DNA of 64,000 bases from assembly GCA_045648205.1 (NCBI GenBank), contig JAZRNM010000030.1:1-64000 (forward strand), read 5' to 3'. Of this stretch, positions 7,301-14,726 are shown piece after piece (position 1 is the first letter of the stretch; the number at the start of each line of letters is the position of its first letter). Source of the DNA: SIG440 sp045648205 (GTDB taxonomy: Bacteria > Bacillota > Clostridia > Monoglobales > Monoglobaceae). The position numbers and the translations under genes are program-made. Below the pieces are notes generated by a model. That model searched no databases. It had not been told where the DNA came from and saw only the letters and a program-made list of their open reading frames with translations.

Positions 7301-9226
7301 ATGCTTATAACCATCGACAGTTTAAATAAAAGCTTCGGACAAGATGAAATCTTAAAAAACATCAGCCTGACCATAAACGAAAAATGTCGTTATGGTCTTA
7401 TTGGCGTTAATGGTGCGGGCAAATCAACACTTCTCAAAATTATTATGGGAACACTCAATTATGACAGTGGTGAATTGGTAAAAAAACCCGATCTCAAAAT
7501 CGGCTATCTGGAACAAAACAATGGTTTGGAGCGTGAAAGCTCCATAATAGACGAAATGCGGAAGGTCTTTGATGACGTTTTCGAGGCAGAGAAAACAATG
7601 CGTCGCCTTGAGATTCATATGGCTGAATTTTCGGACCACACTTCAAATGAATACAAGCGGATTTCCTCTGAATACACCCGTGCGCAGGCATACTTTGACA
7701 GCCGTGACGGATATAATATTGACGTGAAAATAAAAACCATTCTGAATGGTATGGGCTTTGGTGACAAGGATTTAAGCACCATAATCTCTACGCTCTCAGG
7801 TGGCGAGAAAACCCGCCTTGCCATCGCAAAACTTCTTCTTGAAGAGCCTGAACTGCTCATTCTTGACGAGCCAACCAACCATCTCGATTTTAAAACCCTC
7901 AGATGGCTTGAAGAATACCTGATTTCCTATAACGGTGCAATTCTCACGGTTTCTCATGACCGTTATTTTCTTGATAAAATTGTCACACATATTTACGAAG
8001 TGGAACGGGGGAAACTTTTCTCTTATGTAGGGAACTATTCCAAATACCTGAGTCAAAAAGCAGAACGCAAGGTCCGTGAAGAAAAAGAATATGAAATGCA
8101 GCAACGTCAGATTGCGCAACTTCAGACCTATGTTGACAAAAATATGGCCCGGGCTTCCACATCAGCAAGTGCAAAATCCCGTCTCAAAACCCTTGAATCA
8201 ATGGAAATTCTCGACAGGCCCGATGGTGATCTGAAGTCCATGCGGTTGCGATTTGAACACACCAAAGAACCCTATAAAGACGTTTTGACAGTAAATAATC
8301 TTGACATAACTGTGGGGGAAGAACAAAAACTTCTATGCAAAAACATCAATCTGGAAGTTAAGCGCAAAGAAAAAATTGCAATAATAGGTTCAAACGGCAT
8401 AGGAAAATCTTCCTTTTTGAAAATCATTCAGGGAATCATTCCATATCAAACCGGAACTGTTGAATGGGGCAAAAATGTCAGCATCAGCTATTATGAGCAG
8501 GAAAACCTGAACCTCAACCAGGACAAAATCGCGCTCGATGAGCTGTGGGACAGATTTCCCGAAATTCCCGAAGCCGAGATACGCCGTGTTCTGGGTAATG
8601 TTTTGCTCACCAAAGACGACGTATATAAGCCCGTCAAAATTATAAGTGGCGGCGAAAGGGCAAAGCTTGCCTTTTGCATAATTATGCTTGAAAAATCAAA
8701 TGTTCTCATCCTTGACGAGCCAACCAACCATCTTGACCTTGCCTCAAAGGAAGTGCTTGAAGAGGCACTGTCAAACTATGAGGGAACATTGATTTTTGTG
8801 TCCCATGACCGTTATCTGCTGAACAAAGTTCCTGATAAAATCGTTGAAATAAAGGATTCAGGACTAAGTATTTATAGCGGAAACTACGACTACTATTGTG
8901 AGGTTACCGAACGGGAAGCCCAAAAAGAGGCAGAAATTGCTGCTCAGATTGCAGCATCAAAAGCAATTGAAAATGCAAAAAACCAATCTGAAAATTCCTA
9001 TCGTTCAAAGGAGCAACGTCGGCTTGATGCTCAACGAAAAAACAGAATAAGGGAGCTTGAATCACTTATAGAAAGTGCCGAAGCAAAGCTCTCCGAACTT
9101 GACATTGAAATGACATGTGAAGAGGTCTTTTCGGACTATAAGCTTATGGCAGAAAAATGCTCAGAGGCAGACATTTTGAGACAAAATCTTGACCTTTATT
9201 ACGAAGAATGGGGTGAGCTGCAATAG
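7301..9226 (+). CDS. ABC-F family ATP-binding protein
   Basis: The 641-aa protein has two ABC ATPase domains and no membrane segment, the hallmark of ABC-F translation/ribosome-protection factors. The first domain has GVNGAGKST, LSGGEKTRLAIAKLL and ILDEPTNHLD; the second has GSNGIGKSS, ISGGERAKLAF and ILDEPTNHLD. The linker between them carries the charged EYEMQQRQIAQLQTYVDKNMARAS helix pair, and a C-terminal coiled coil (about 570-640) follows. GAGGAG lies just before ATG 7301. Domain order and C-terminal coiled coil resemble the Uup/YdiF-type subgroup; whether it gives antibiotic resistance cannot be told from sequence. Confidence 0.93.
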   Translation: MLITIDSLNKSFGQDEILKNISLTINEKCRYGLIGVNGAGKSTLLKIIMGTLNYDSGELVKKPDLKIGYLEQNNGLERESSIIDEMRKVFDDVFEAEKTMRRLEIHMAEFSDHTSNEYKRISSEYTRAQAYFDSRDGYNIDVKIKTILNGMGFGDKDLSTIISTLSGGEKTRLAIAKLLLEEPELLILDEPTNHLDFKTLRWLEEYLISYNGAILTVSHDRYFLDKIVTHIYEVERGKLFSYVGNYSKYLSQKAERKVREEKEYEMQQRQIAQLQTYVDKNMARASTSASAKSRLKTLESMEILDRPDGDLKSMRLRFEHTKEPYKDVLTVNNLDITVGEEQKLLCKNINLEVKRKEKIAIIGSNGIGKSSFLKIIQGIIPYQTGTVEWGKNVSISYYEQENLNLNQDKIALDELWDRFPEIPEAEIRRVLGNVLLTKDDVYKPVKIISGGERAKLAFCIIMLEKSNVLILDEPTNHLDLASKEVLEEALSNYEGTLIFVSHDRYLLNKVPDKIVEIKDSGLSIYSGNYDYYCEVTEREAQKEAEIAAQIAASKAIENAKNQSENSYRSKEQRRLDAQRKNRIRELESLIESAEAKLSELDIEMTCEEVFSDYKLMAEKCSEADILRQNLDLYYEEWGELQ

Positions 9227-9240
9227 CTCACCCCTTTTTA
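9210..9240 (+). terminator. Terminator of the OLE-dxs-recN-ABC-F operon
   Basis: A 10-bp stem, GGGGTGAGCT (9210-9219) with AGCTCACCCC (9225-9234), is followed by TTTTT. The stem overlaps the last codons and the stop of the ABC-F gene. This is the first clear terminator after the promoter at 368-396, so the operon could span about 8.8 kb. Confidence 0.85.
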
Positions 9241-10671
9241 AATGCACTCATCAATATTTATTATATAGTGTGTAATTATTCTGACAGCGTCAAAAAATGC
9301 TTCAATGTCAATTTTTTCATCGCATTGGTGAACACCGCCGTGTCCTTCGGGCATTTCCATAAATGGTGTTGTTCTGTCTTTTCTGTCTGTCCAAGTTCCC
9401 ACTGAAAACGCATTTTTCAGTAGCCTTGCATATGTTCCTCCGCCCAGGCGAATAGCCTTTTTGTCAAAGCCCGTTACCTTGTTGTAGACCTCCACCAATG
9501 CATCAGGAATGGGGCTGTCATCAGCAATTGAAAATCCCTCTGAATGGGACTTCTTTTCAATAGTCCATCCAAAAGTTCCAAAACTTTCTTCAATCATTTT
9601 TTCAAGCTCGCCTCCGTCAAGAGTTGAGCCATATCTTGTGTCAAAGCTGAGTCCAAGTTTTCCGTCTCTCACATTTGCCATACCATTGACAAAGGTCAGT
9701 TTTCCAAATCTTATGTCATCGTGGGCAATTCCCATAGAGGTTCCAAAGGGACAGGAAAGAATTTCCTTCACATCTGCCATAATTTTTCTGTCATTTTCAG
9801 AAATAGCTTTTGTTTCAGAAAGCAACTCCGCAATGAGATATGCCGCATTAACCGAGCCTTCTGGCTCACACGCATGCTTGGCAACCCCCTTTGCCTGAAC
9901 TTTGATGAAATTTCCATCTTCGAACAAAGAAAACTTTGCGTCGTCATGAGTCTTTGTCAGCAGTTCTTTTTTCAGTTCATCAGACTTTCTGAGAGAAACC
10001 GTTGCCTTGTCCAGAACAACATTGAAAGCCTCTCCGCCCTCAAACTTAACAATATCATCAAAGCTATTCTGGCAGTATGCCATAAAATGATAAATACCTT
10101 TTTCGCCTATACTGCAAGGAAAATCTGCGTCAAGCACCAATGATGCCGCAGGCATGGGCTGTTCGCTGGCATATGACCGTATGTCAGACATCCCCGTCTC
10201 TTCCTCAGAGCCAATGAACGCCTGAATTTTGTTTTTCATGGGAATGTCGCAATCCCTGATTATCTCCATTGCGCAAAGTGATGCCATAATACCCGACTTG
10301 TTGTCCTCAACACCTCTGCCAATCAGAGTTCCGTCAACTGCAATTGGCTCAAAGGGTTTGGTGTAAATCCAATCATCACCAGCGGGAACAACATCACTGT
10401 GCCCAAAAAGTCCTATTGTCTTTTCACCATTGCCGTAACTCGCCAAAGAATACCCCTTTTCTGAAAAAAGCTCTGTTTCAAAGCCGTGCTCCCTGAAAAG
10501 CTGAGTGCATTTTTCAAGAGCTTTTGCGCAATCCTTGCCAAAAGGTGCGCCATCCTCCGCCGCTCCTTTTATTGCAGGTATTCTTGAAATCTCAATCCAT
10601 TCATCAATCACACGTTTTTGGTTTTTCTCTATCCAGCTTTTTATTTTTTCATCATAGTTCAAATTCGCCAT
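9238..10671 (-). CDS. M20 family (Sapep/PepV-like) dipeptidase
   Basis: A zinc- or manganese-dependent metallopeptidase, probably a cytosolic dipeptidase. Conserved metal sites are visible: GLFGHSDVVPAGDDW (His-x-Asp), GRGVEDNKSG (bridging Asp), GSEEETGMSD (catalytic Glu-Glu), LDADFP, and a late GGGTYAR with HQCDEKI. A Peptidase_M20 catalytic domain wraps around a lid domain. The frame stays open upstream of the chosen start, but ATG 10671 has AGGTG at the right distance, whereas longer versions would run into the preceding gene. With this start it has 477 aa, normal for PepV. It starts 13 nt after the LTA-synthase-like gene, suggesting an operon. Confidence 0.92.
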   Translation of the reverse strand: MANLNYDEKIKSWIEKNQKRVIDEWIEISRIPAIKGAAEDGAPFGKDCAKALEKCTQLFREHGFETELFSEKGYSLASYGNGEKTIGLFGHSDVVPAGDDWIYTKPFEPIAVDGTLIGRGVEDNKSGIMASLCAMEIIRDCDIPMKNKIQAFIGSEEETGMSDIRSYASEQPMPAASLVLDADFPCSIGEKGIYHFMAYCQNSFDDIVKFEGGEAFNVVLDKATVSLRKSDELKKELLTKTHDDAKFSLFEDGNFIKVQAKGVAKHACEPEGSVNAAYLIAELLSETKAISENDRKIMADVKEILSCPFGTSMGIAHDDIRFGKLTFVNGMANVRDGKLGLSFDTRYGSTLDGGELEKMIEESFGTFGWTIEKKSHSEGFSIADDSPIPDALVEVYNKVTGFDKKAIRLGGGTYARLLKNAFSVGTWTDRKDRTTPFMEMPEGHGGVHQCDEKIDIEAFFDAVRIITHYIINIDECI

Positions 10672-10684
10672 CTTGCACCTCGTT

Positions 10685-12469
10685 TTAATTTTTAAACAAT
10701 TCTTCAACCTTCTTCGCATCCGGACTTGCGTTGTTGTAAACCATATCAAAATATATGTCCAGGGCTTCTCTGTGCGGAGTATCGTCTTTATAATTATATA
10801 GTTCCCCGTCAGCTGTTTTATATAATCCAAATGCGGTCAGAATTGGAATTTCCGTCTGCATTTTGGCAAGATGCTGATAAAAAGGTGACATTTTGCATCC
10901 TGCTCCATCAAAAATCATTGGAGCAATAAGCGGCATTGACGTTGTATCGGGAAAATTCTTGTTTATCTCAAAGTTCGACCACACCACATATGGAGTGGAG
11001 CGAAGAGCAAAGGTTTCTTCCAAATCAATTTCACCCAAAAGCTCGGTTGCAAAGGATGGTGCGTGATCCCCCACCATGCAGATTACAACTTCTCTGCTAC
11101 TATTCTCAAAATATTCCGTCAGTTCCTTAAATGCCAAATCTGAGAGGCTTATACAAGATTGAAACTCTGCAATATCATCTGTATATTTTCCAAATTCTTT
11201 TGAAACATTGACCAGGTCTTCTTTTTCGGAATTAATGTCCCAACCTCCGTGATTTTGAATGGTCAAGAGGTACATAAAGCGGGGCGCATCACCCATCTTC
11301 TCATAATCCGCAAGCATTCTTTCATAGCAGAACTTGTCGGTGGCATAAGGTCTTTCGCCATATTTCTCCACCTTGCCAAAATCATCATAAAAAAGAATTT
11401 CATCAAAACCGAGTTCGGGGTAAACAATTCCCCGTGAATAGTTGAGGGAATCAGCACAATGTGCCGCCCAGGTCTTATATCCAAGATTTTTCAGATGGCT
11501 TACCGCACTGTTTGAATTTTTGAATTCCAGATAATTGAAGGGTGTTATGCCGGGCATAAGCTGAATGGTGTTGCTGGTAAGAAGCTCATATTCGCTTTTA
11601 TTGGTTCCTCCTCCCGTACCCGCAACAACGCATCTCCCCTTTTTGTCATCAGGTAGGCTGTCGATGAACGGCATTGCTGAGGGCTCACCGCTCAAGTCAA
11701 TCAGGTCTCTCATATCATAAAAGGTTTCATTGAGAATGAATATGACATCGGGCGTTCTTGTCTCCTCTTTGTCATCAGCTTTTTTCGCAATCTCCATCAA
11801 GCGTTCCTCAGAATAATTTTCGGGCCTATCCACCATATTAACAGACTTTTGGAAAACCTCAATTGAGCTTGCCGCATAACCATATTTATAGTAGGAATCC
11901 TCCCAGGACCACACAAATGTATCCTTGGGCTTTATGGGATTTTCTGCAAAATATACCGAATATAAAAAACCTGCTCCAAAAACTATAATGCAAAGATTTT
12001 TTGCAATGATACTTTTAAATTTGAATCCTTTACCTTTTTCTCTTCGGCGCAAAATCAAAGTAACCCAAACAGACAGAGCAAAAAATATAACTATTGCCAC
12101 AACATATATATTTATTGGAAATTTATAACTTCCAATAACCGAAAGTGTTGTTCCCGCATTGTGTATATCCTGGGTGGATATTGGGGCGTTTCGATAAAGC
12201 AGTGTGTAATAGTTCGCCACACTCAGACAAAGAATTGGAATTGAAATCACAAGCGATGAAATCCACCACTTCTGCACAAAAAAATAAATTGCAGCCATAA
12301 CAACGAATACAGTCAGAATGTTAATTCCCGTGAAAAACAATCCATTAAAAAATGGATTTTTGTTTCCAAGCTCCAATATGTAATATATAATTGCGGCACT
12401 CAGGAGCGCATATAAAAATGTTTTTATGCCCTCCCATTTGTTTTTTAAAAAATCTCTGATTTTATTCAA
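10685..12469 (-). CDS. LTA synthase family membrane sulfatase/phosphoglycerol transferase
   Basis: The 594-aa protein has about five N-terminal membrane helices (roughly residues 15-190) and an extracellular alkaline-phosphatase-fold domain (about 240-560). The nucleophile region PDVIFILNETFYDM, GGGTNKSEYELLTS (nucleophile Thr), TIQNHGGWD and MVGDHAPSFA match metal-binding motifs of LtaS/YfnI-type enzymes that polymerise or transfer glycerol-phosphate from phosphatidylglycerol. The start is TTG 12469 with AGGGG 8 nt upstream. Whether it makes lipoteichoic acid or modifies another polymer is not decided by sequence. Confidence 0.92.
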   Translation of the reverse strand: MNKIRDFLKNKWEGIKTFLYALLSAAIIYYILELGNKNPFFNGLFFTGINILTVFVVMAAIYFFVQKWWISSLVISIPILCLSVANYYTLLYRNAPISTQDIHNAGTTLSVIGSYKFPINIYVVAIVIFFALSVWVTLILRRREKGKGFKFKSIIAKNLCIIVFGAGFLYSVYFAENPIKPKDTFVWSWEDSYYKYGYAASSIEVFQKSVNMVDRPENYSEERLMEIAKKADDKEETRTPDVIFILNETFYDMRDLIDLSGEPSAMPFIDSLPDDKKGRCVVAGTGGGTNKSEYELLTSNTIQLMPGITPFNYLEFKNSNSAVSHLKNLGYKTWAAHCADSLNYSRGIVYPELGFDEILFYDDFGKVEKYGERPYATDKFCYERMLADYEKMGDAPRFMYLLTIQNHGGWDINSEKEDLVNVSKEFGKYTDDIAEFQSCISLSDLAFKELTEYFENSSREVVICMVGDHAPSFATELLGEIDLEETFALRSTPYVVWSNFEINKNFPDTTSMPLIAPMIFDGAGCKMSPFYQHLAKMQTEIPILTAFGLYKTADGELYNYKDDTPHREALDIYFDMVYNNASPDAKKVEELFKN

Positions 12470-12527
12470 AAAAATCCCCTCTCATAATTCGTATAAGAAA
12501 ATAACTTCAATTATTATATATGACTTT

Positions 12528-12550
12528 GTCAAGTTAGGGACAAAAAATTA
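12528..12550 (-). repeat. Leader repeat, copy 5 (partial)
   Basis: Minus strand TTTTTTGTCCCTAACTTGAC, directly after and overlapping the stop of the 12548-13273 gene. It matches the first third of the leader repeats found before each of the four small genes to its right; the TGTCGAA part is absent. Confidence 0.6.
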
Positions 12551-13273
12551 TTCTACATCATAACTTTTTCCACCTATCATAAGAGTGTCATCATCTTCCC
12601 AACTCAAAGTCGGTTCTGTTCCCCATCCGCCTGACCACAAGCTTTTCGACTCTGTTTTTAGCATTCCACTTGCAAGATGAATATCTTTTTGGATATTACG
12701 CACATAGACATCTGTGGAACCACCAAGAGCACCTTGATCAGAAGAAACAACCCATGCAATATAAGTATTGTTCGGAGATTCAACAGTGTGTGCAACTGTG
12801 TTCTCTCCAAAGTTTGAGAACAGCATCGACAAAAATAAAATGCCAAGAAAAAACTTAACAAATATTGCCACTATAACTGCTACACAAATTTTCAACCACT
12901 TAACCCTATTATATACAAAAAAGAAAATCAGCGAACTTGATAGAGAGATTACAAACAACAATTCATAATAAAAAATATTATTCATTCTGTTGTCTATTTT
13001 AAAGTCAAAGCAGAAAACCAAACTAATCAAATACACTAAAGTAATTGGTGGCGTAAATGATGCTATTCTTCTTGATATTCTCGATGCGTAATTTTTGTAT
13101 TTTACTGAAAAGTATGTCAAAATACTGCTAAATATTAAATATACAACAAAAAACAAAATATAATTCCTAGGTCTGTATATGTAATCTAATCTCCAAATAA
13201 TAATATTGAGTACACTAAAAAACATAATGCAAACTGCTATTAGCAAATTGATATTACTTTTTGTTTTTTCCAT
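12548..13273 (-). CDS. Membrane protein with C-terminal DUF5412-like domain
   Basis: The 241-aa protein has about six hydrophobic helices (roughly residues 8-160). A soluble end follows with SPNNTYIAWVVSSDQGALGG, VRNIQKDIHL, SGGWGTEPTLSWEDDDTL and IGGKSYDV. This ending resembles the DUF5412 family of Firmicutes proteins; the function is unknown. ATG 13273 follows a strong GAAAGGAGAG site; a longer frame to 13294 would start before that site and is rejected. It is the last of four small genes in an island of repeat-separated cassettes and is more A+T-rich than the neighbouring housekeeping genes, suggesting accessory DNA. Confidence 0.75.
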   Translation of the reverse strand: MEKTKSNINLLIAVCIMFFSVLNIIIWRLDYIYRPRNYILFFVVYLIFSSILTYFSVKYKNYASRISRRIASFTPPITLVYLISLVFCFDFKIDNRMNNIFYYELLFVISLSSSLIFFFVYNRVKWLKICVAVIVAIFVKFFLGILFLSMLFSNFGENTVAHTVESPNNTYIAWVVSSDQGALGGSTDVYVRNIQKDIHLASGMLKTESKSLWSGGWGTEPTLSWEDDDTLMIGGKSYDVE

Positions 13274-13296
13274 ATCCTTCTCTCCTTTCACCAATT

Positions 13297-13380
13297 TTCG
13301 ACATCAAAGGGTTTATAAGGGATATAAGGTTTAGATGCAAATCTTTTTAAAAGAAAGTTCATGTCAAATCAGGATATAAA
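13297..13380 (-). repeat. Leader repeat, copy 4
   Basis: Minus strand: ATCCTGATTTGACATGAAC, a spacer, TGCATCTAAACCTTAT, then TGTCGAAAATTGGTGAAAGG ending at the ribosome binding site of the next gene. It aligns over most of its length with copy 3 (13614-13705). Confidence 0.75.
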
Positions 13381-13381
13381 A

Positions 13382-13594
13382 TTATCTGAATACATCTTTT
13401 ATCAAATAACATGCTTGTTCATAATCTTTTTTATGAACATAAATCTTATATTCCGCCTGTGGAGAACCATATAGACCCATTATAGGATTTATAGTATAGT
13501 CAACATCATTAGCCGCCAGAACATCTCTAATTTTTGATTGAATTGTTATGTCGTATGTAATTATCAGTTGCTTTCTGTTGAATATGGTAATCAT
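13382..13594 (-). CDS. Small soluble protein, possibly DUF2007-like
   Basis: This 70-aa soluble protein (MITIFNRKQLIITYDITIQS...) ends in IYVHKKDYEQACYLIKDVF, the pattern of small DUF2007-type 'signal transducing' proteins with an alternating beta-alpha fold. Similar short ORFs are common in Firmicutes; function unknown. The start is ATG 13594 with AGGAG 7 nt upstream; a longer frame to 13648 runs back through the repeat and is rejected. Second-last gene of the repeat-separated island. Confidence 0.7.
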   Translation of the reverse strand: MITIFNRKQLIITYDITIQSKIRDVLAANDVDYTINPIMGLYGSPQAEYKIYVHKKDYEQACYLIKDVFR

Positions 13595-13613
13595 TTGTTT
13601 TTCTCCTTTCATT

Positions 13614-13705
13614 TTCGACATTATTCGACGCTCTTTATTGCGACACATAAGGTTTAGATGCAGTCAATTTCTAAAGGAAACTCGTATCAAGTCAGGGCCA
13701 AAAAC
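13614..13705 (-). repeat. Leader repeat, copy 3
   Basis: Minus strand: GGCCCTGACTTGATACGAG, a spacer, TGCATCTAAACCTTAT, then TGTCGAAAATGAAAGGAG running into the ribosome binding site. The TGA of the upstream gene (13692-13694) lies inside the repeat. A second near-copy, CGTCGAATAA, lies just before the TGTCGAA. Confidence 0.75.
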
Positions 13706-14105
13706 TTTCCTTAGTTTTCTTATCTATGCGTCCAATCTCAACAACTTGCAATACAATTAAAACAATATGTGTTATTAGCGAAATTATCGAAAGCACTTCA
13801 CCCAGATTACACATAAAATCATTTTCAATCAAACCAAAAAACATTCGATTAGATATTTCATCTGCATCAGGGAAAAGAATGTTGCTCAATATGTATGTTA
13901 TACAAAACAGAAAATTATACATTCTTATCTTTTTATGGTTTGCATAATTCAATGTTACCACACAAAGCGCAAGTATAATTACAATATGCACAAGAGGAAT
14001 TAGCATTAACGAACAAAAAAGTCTAATAAAGCCAAAATTCATAACCCAAGATATCGCAACTATCAATATAGACAGTACTGATAAAAGCAGCATCTTTATC
14101 CTCAT
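13692..14105 (-). CDS. Small four-helix membrane protein, unknown function
   Basis: The 137-aa protein has four hydrophobic helices (about residues 4-24, 30-52, 60-76 and 98-122) and short polar loops; ends RIDKKTKESFWP. I recognise no family. ATG 14105 is preceded by AAGGAGG 7 nt upstream, so it is very likely translated. Its stop codon lies inside the leader repeat of the next gene. Confidence 0.65.
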   Translation of the reverse strand: MRIKMLLLSVLSILIVAISWVMNFGFIRLFCSLMLIPLVHIVIILALCVVTLNYANHKKIRMYNFLFCITYILSNILFPDADEISNRMFFGLIENDFMCNLGEVLSIISLITHIVLIVLQVVEIGRIDKKTKESFWP

Positions 14106-14128
14106 GATATTATCCTCCTTCTACATAT

Positions 14129-14163
14129 TTCGACACAGTTCATATCAAGTCAGGATCAAAAAA
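14129..14163 (-). repeat. Leader repeat, copy 2 (short form)
   Basis: Minus strand: TTTTTTGATCCTGACTTGAT followed almost at once by TGTCGAAATATG. Compared with copies 3 and 4 the middle segment (TGCATCTAAACCTTAT and its flanks) is missing. Confidence 0.7.
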
Positions 14164-14165
14164 TA

Positions 14166-14468
14166 TTAAAATATTGAACTAAGAAAAATAGCAGTAGCAA
14201 TACCACCTATAATAGATGAAATAATTCCTAGAATAATACAATTCTTACCTACAGATTTATCAAAGGTATTATCTTTTGATAGCAAAATCGCACCTAAAAT
14301 GTAACCGACAAGTGGAATCAAAAAACTAATCACATACCCGAATATATTACTTTCTCTTCCATTATCCTGCAACTCTTGAGTTCTTTGATTTTTATTTGAT
14401 TTATTAAAAAACAATAAACACACCAATATAACAACCACAAATGCAAGCATTGTTATTAATTTTACCAT
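14166..14468 (-). CDS. Small membrane protein, unknown function
   Basis: The 100-aa protein has an N-terminal hydrophobic anchor (about 4-20), a polar QRTQELQDNGRESN stretch, and two further glycine-rich helices (about 43-63 and 75-98, GIISSIIGGIATAIFL). The layout resembles small DUF-type membrane proteins of Firmicutes, but I cannot name one. ATG 14468 has GAAGGAG 8 nt upstream. It is the first gene of the repeat-separated island as read on the minus strand. Confidence 0.65.
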   Translation of the reverse strand: MVKLITMLAFVVVILVCLLFFNKSNKNQRTQELQDNGRESNIFGYVISFLIPLVGYILGAILLSKDNTFDKSVGKNCIILGIISSIIGGIATAIFLSSIF

Positions 14469-14504
14469 TCCCTTTTCTCCTTCGCATTTTAATTTTCACC
14501 ATTT

Positions 14505-14548
14505 TTCGACATCCCTTATAGGCTCATATCAAATTAGAACCCAAAAAA
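14505..14548 (-). repeat. Leader repeat, copy 1
   Basis: Minus strand: TTTTTTGGGTTCTAATTTGA, then TATGAGCCTATAAGG and GATGTCGAAAAATGGTGAAA. It shares GATGTCGAAAA-TGGTGAAA with copy 4 and the front part with copies 2-5. Confidence 0.7.
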
Positions 14549-14573
14549 TTTGTCAACATGCAGACTTCATCTG

Positions 14574-14601
14574 CTCGATATTTTTACTTCGTAAAATCGA
14601 G
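14574..14601. other. Inverted repeat with T-run at the edge of the small-gene island
   Basis: CTCGAT...TTTTAC, loop TTC, GTAAAA...ATCGAG, followed on the plus strand by a T-rich stretch. It could act as a plus-strand terminator although no plus-strand gene ends here, or mark the border of the island. No function is certain. Confidence 0.4.
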
Positions 14602-14677
14602 AATTTTTTAACGAATTCATCGCTTTGAATTTGCCTTGTAAGTTTAATTATATCATATCTCTCAAAAAATGTCCACA

Positions 14678-14713
14678 AAAAAGGTGTCACAAATCTTCCG
14701 TGACACCTTTTCT
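14678..14713 (-). terminator. Terminator of htrA
   Basis: A 12-bp stem, AAAAGGTGTCAC (14679-14690) with GTGACACCTTTT (14700-14711), and on the minus strand a run of T after it. It lies just past the htrA stop at 14727. Confidence 0.85.
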
Positions 14714-14726
14714 GAAAACAACAATT

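Noticed and set aside
10672..10830. Upstream extension of the M20 peptidase
   Set aside because: It would overlap about 145 bp of the LTA-synthase-like gene in another frame and adds no M20 motif; ATG 10671 has a ribosome binding site.
13548..14465. Integron attC sites or a CRISPR array in the small-gene island
   Set aside because: The repeats lack the paired core and palindromic structure of attC sites, there is no integron integrase nearby, and spacers are genes of varying length rather than uniform short spacers. No CRISPR or cas gene is seen anywhere in the window.
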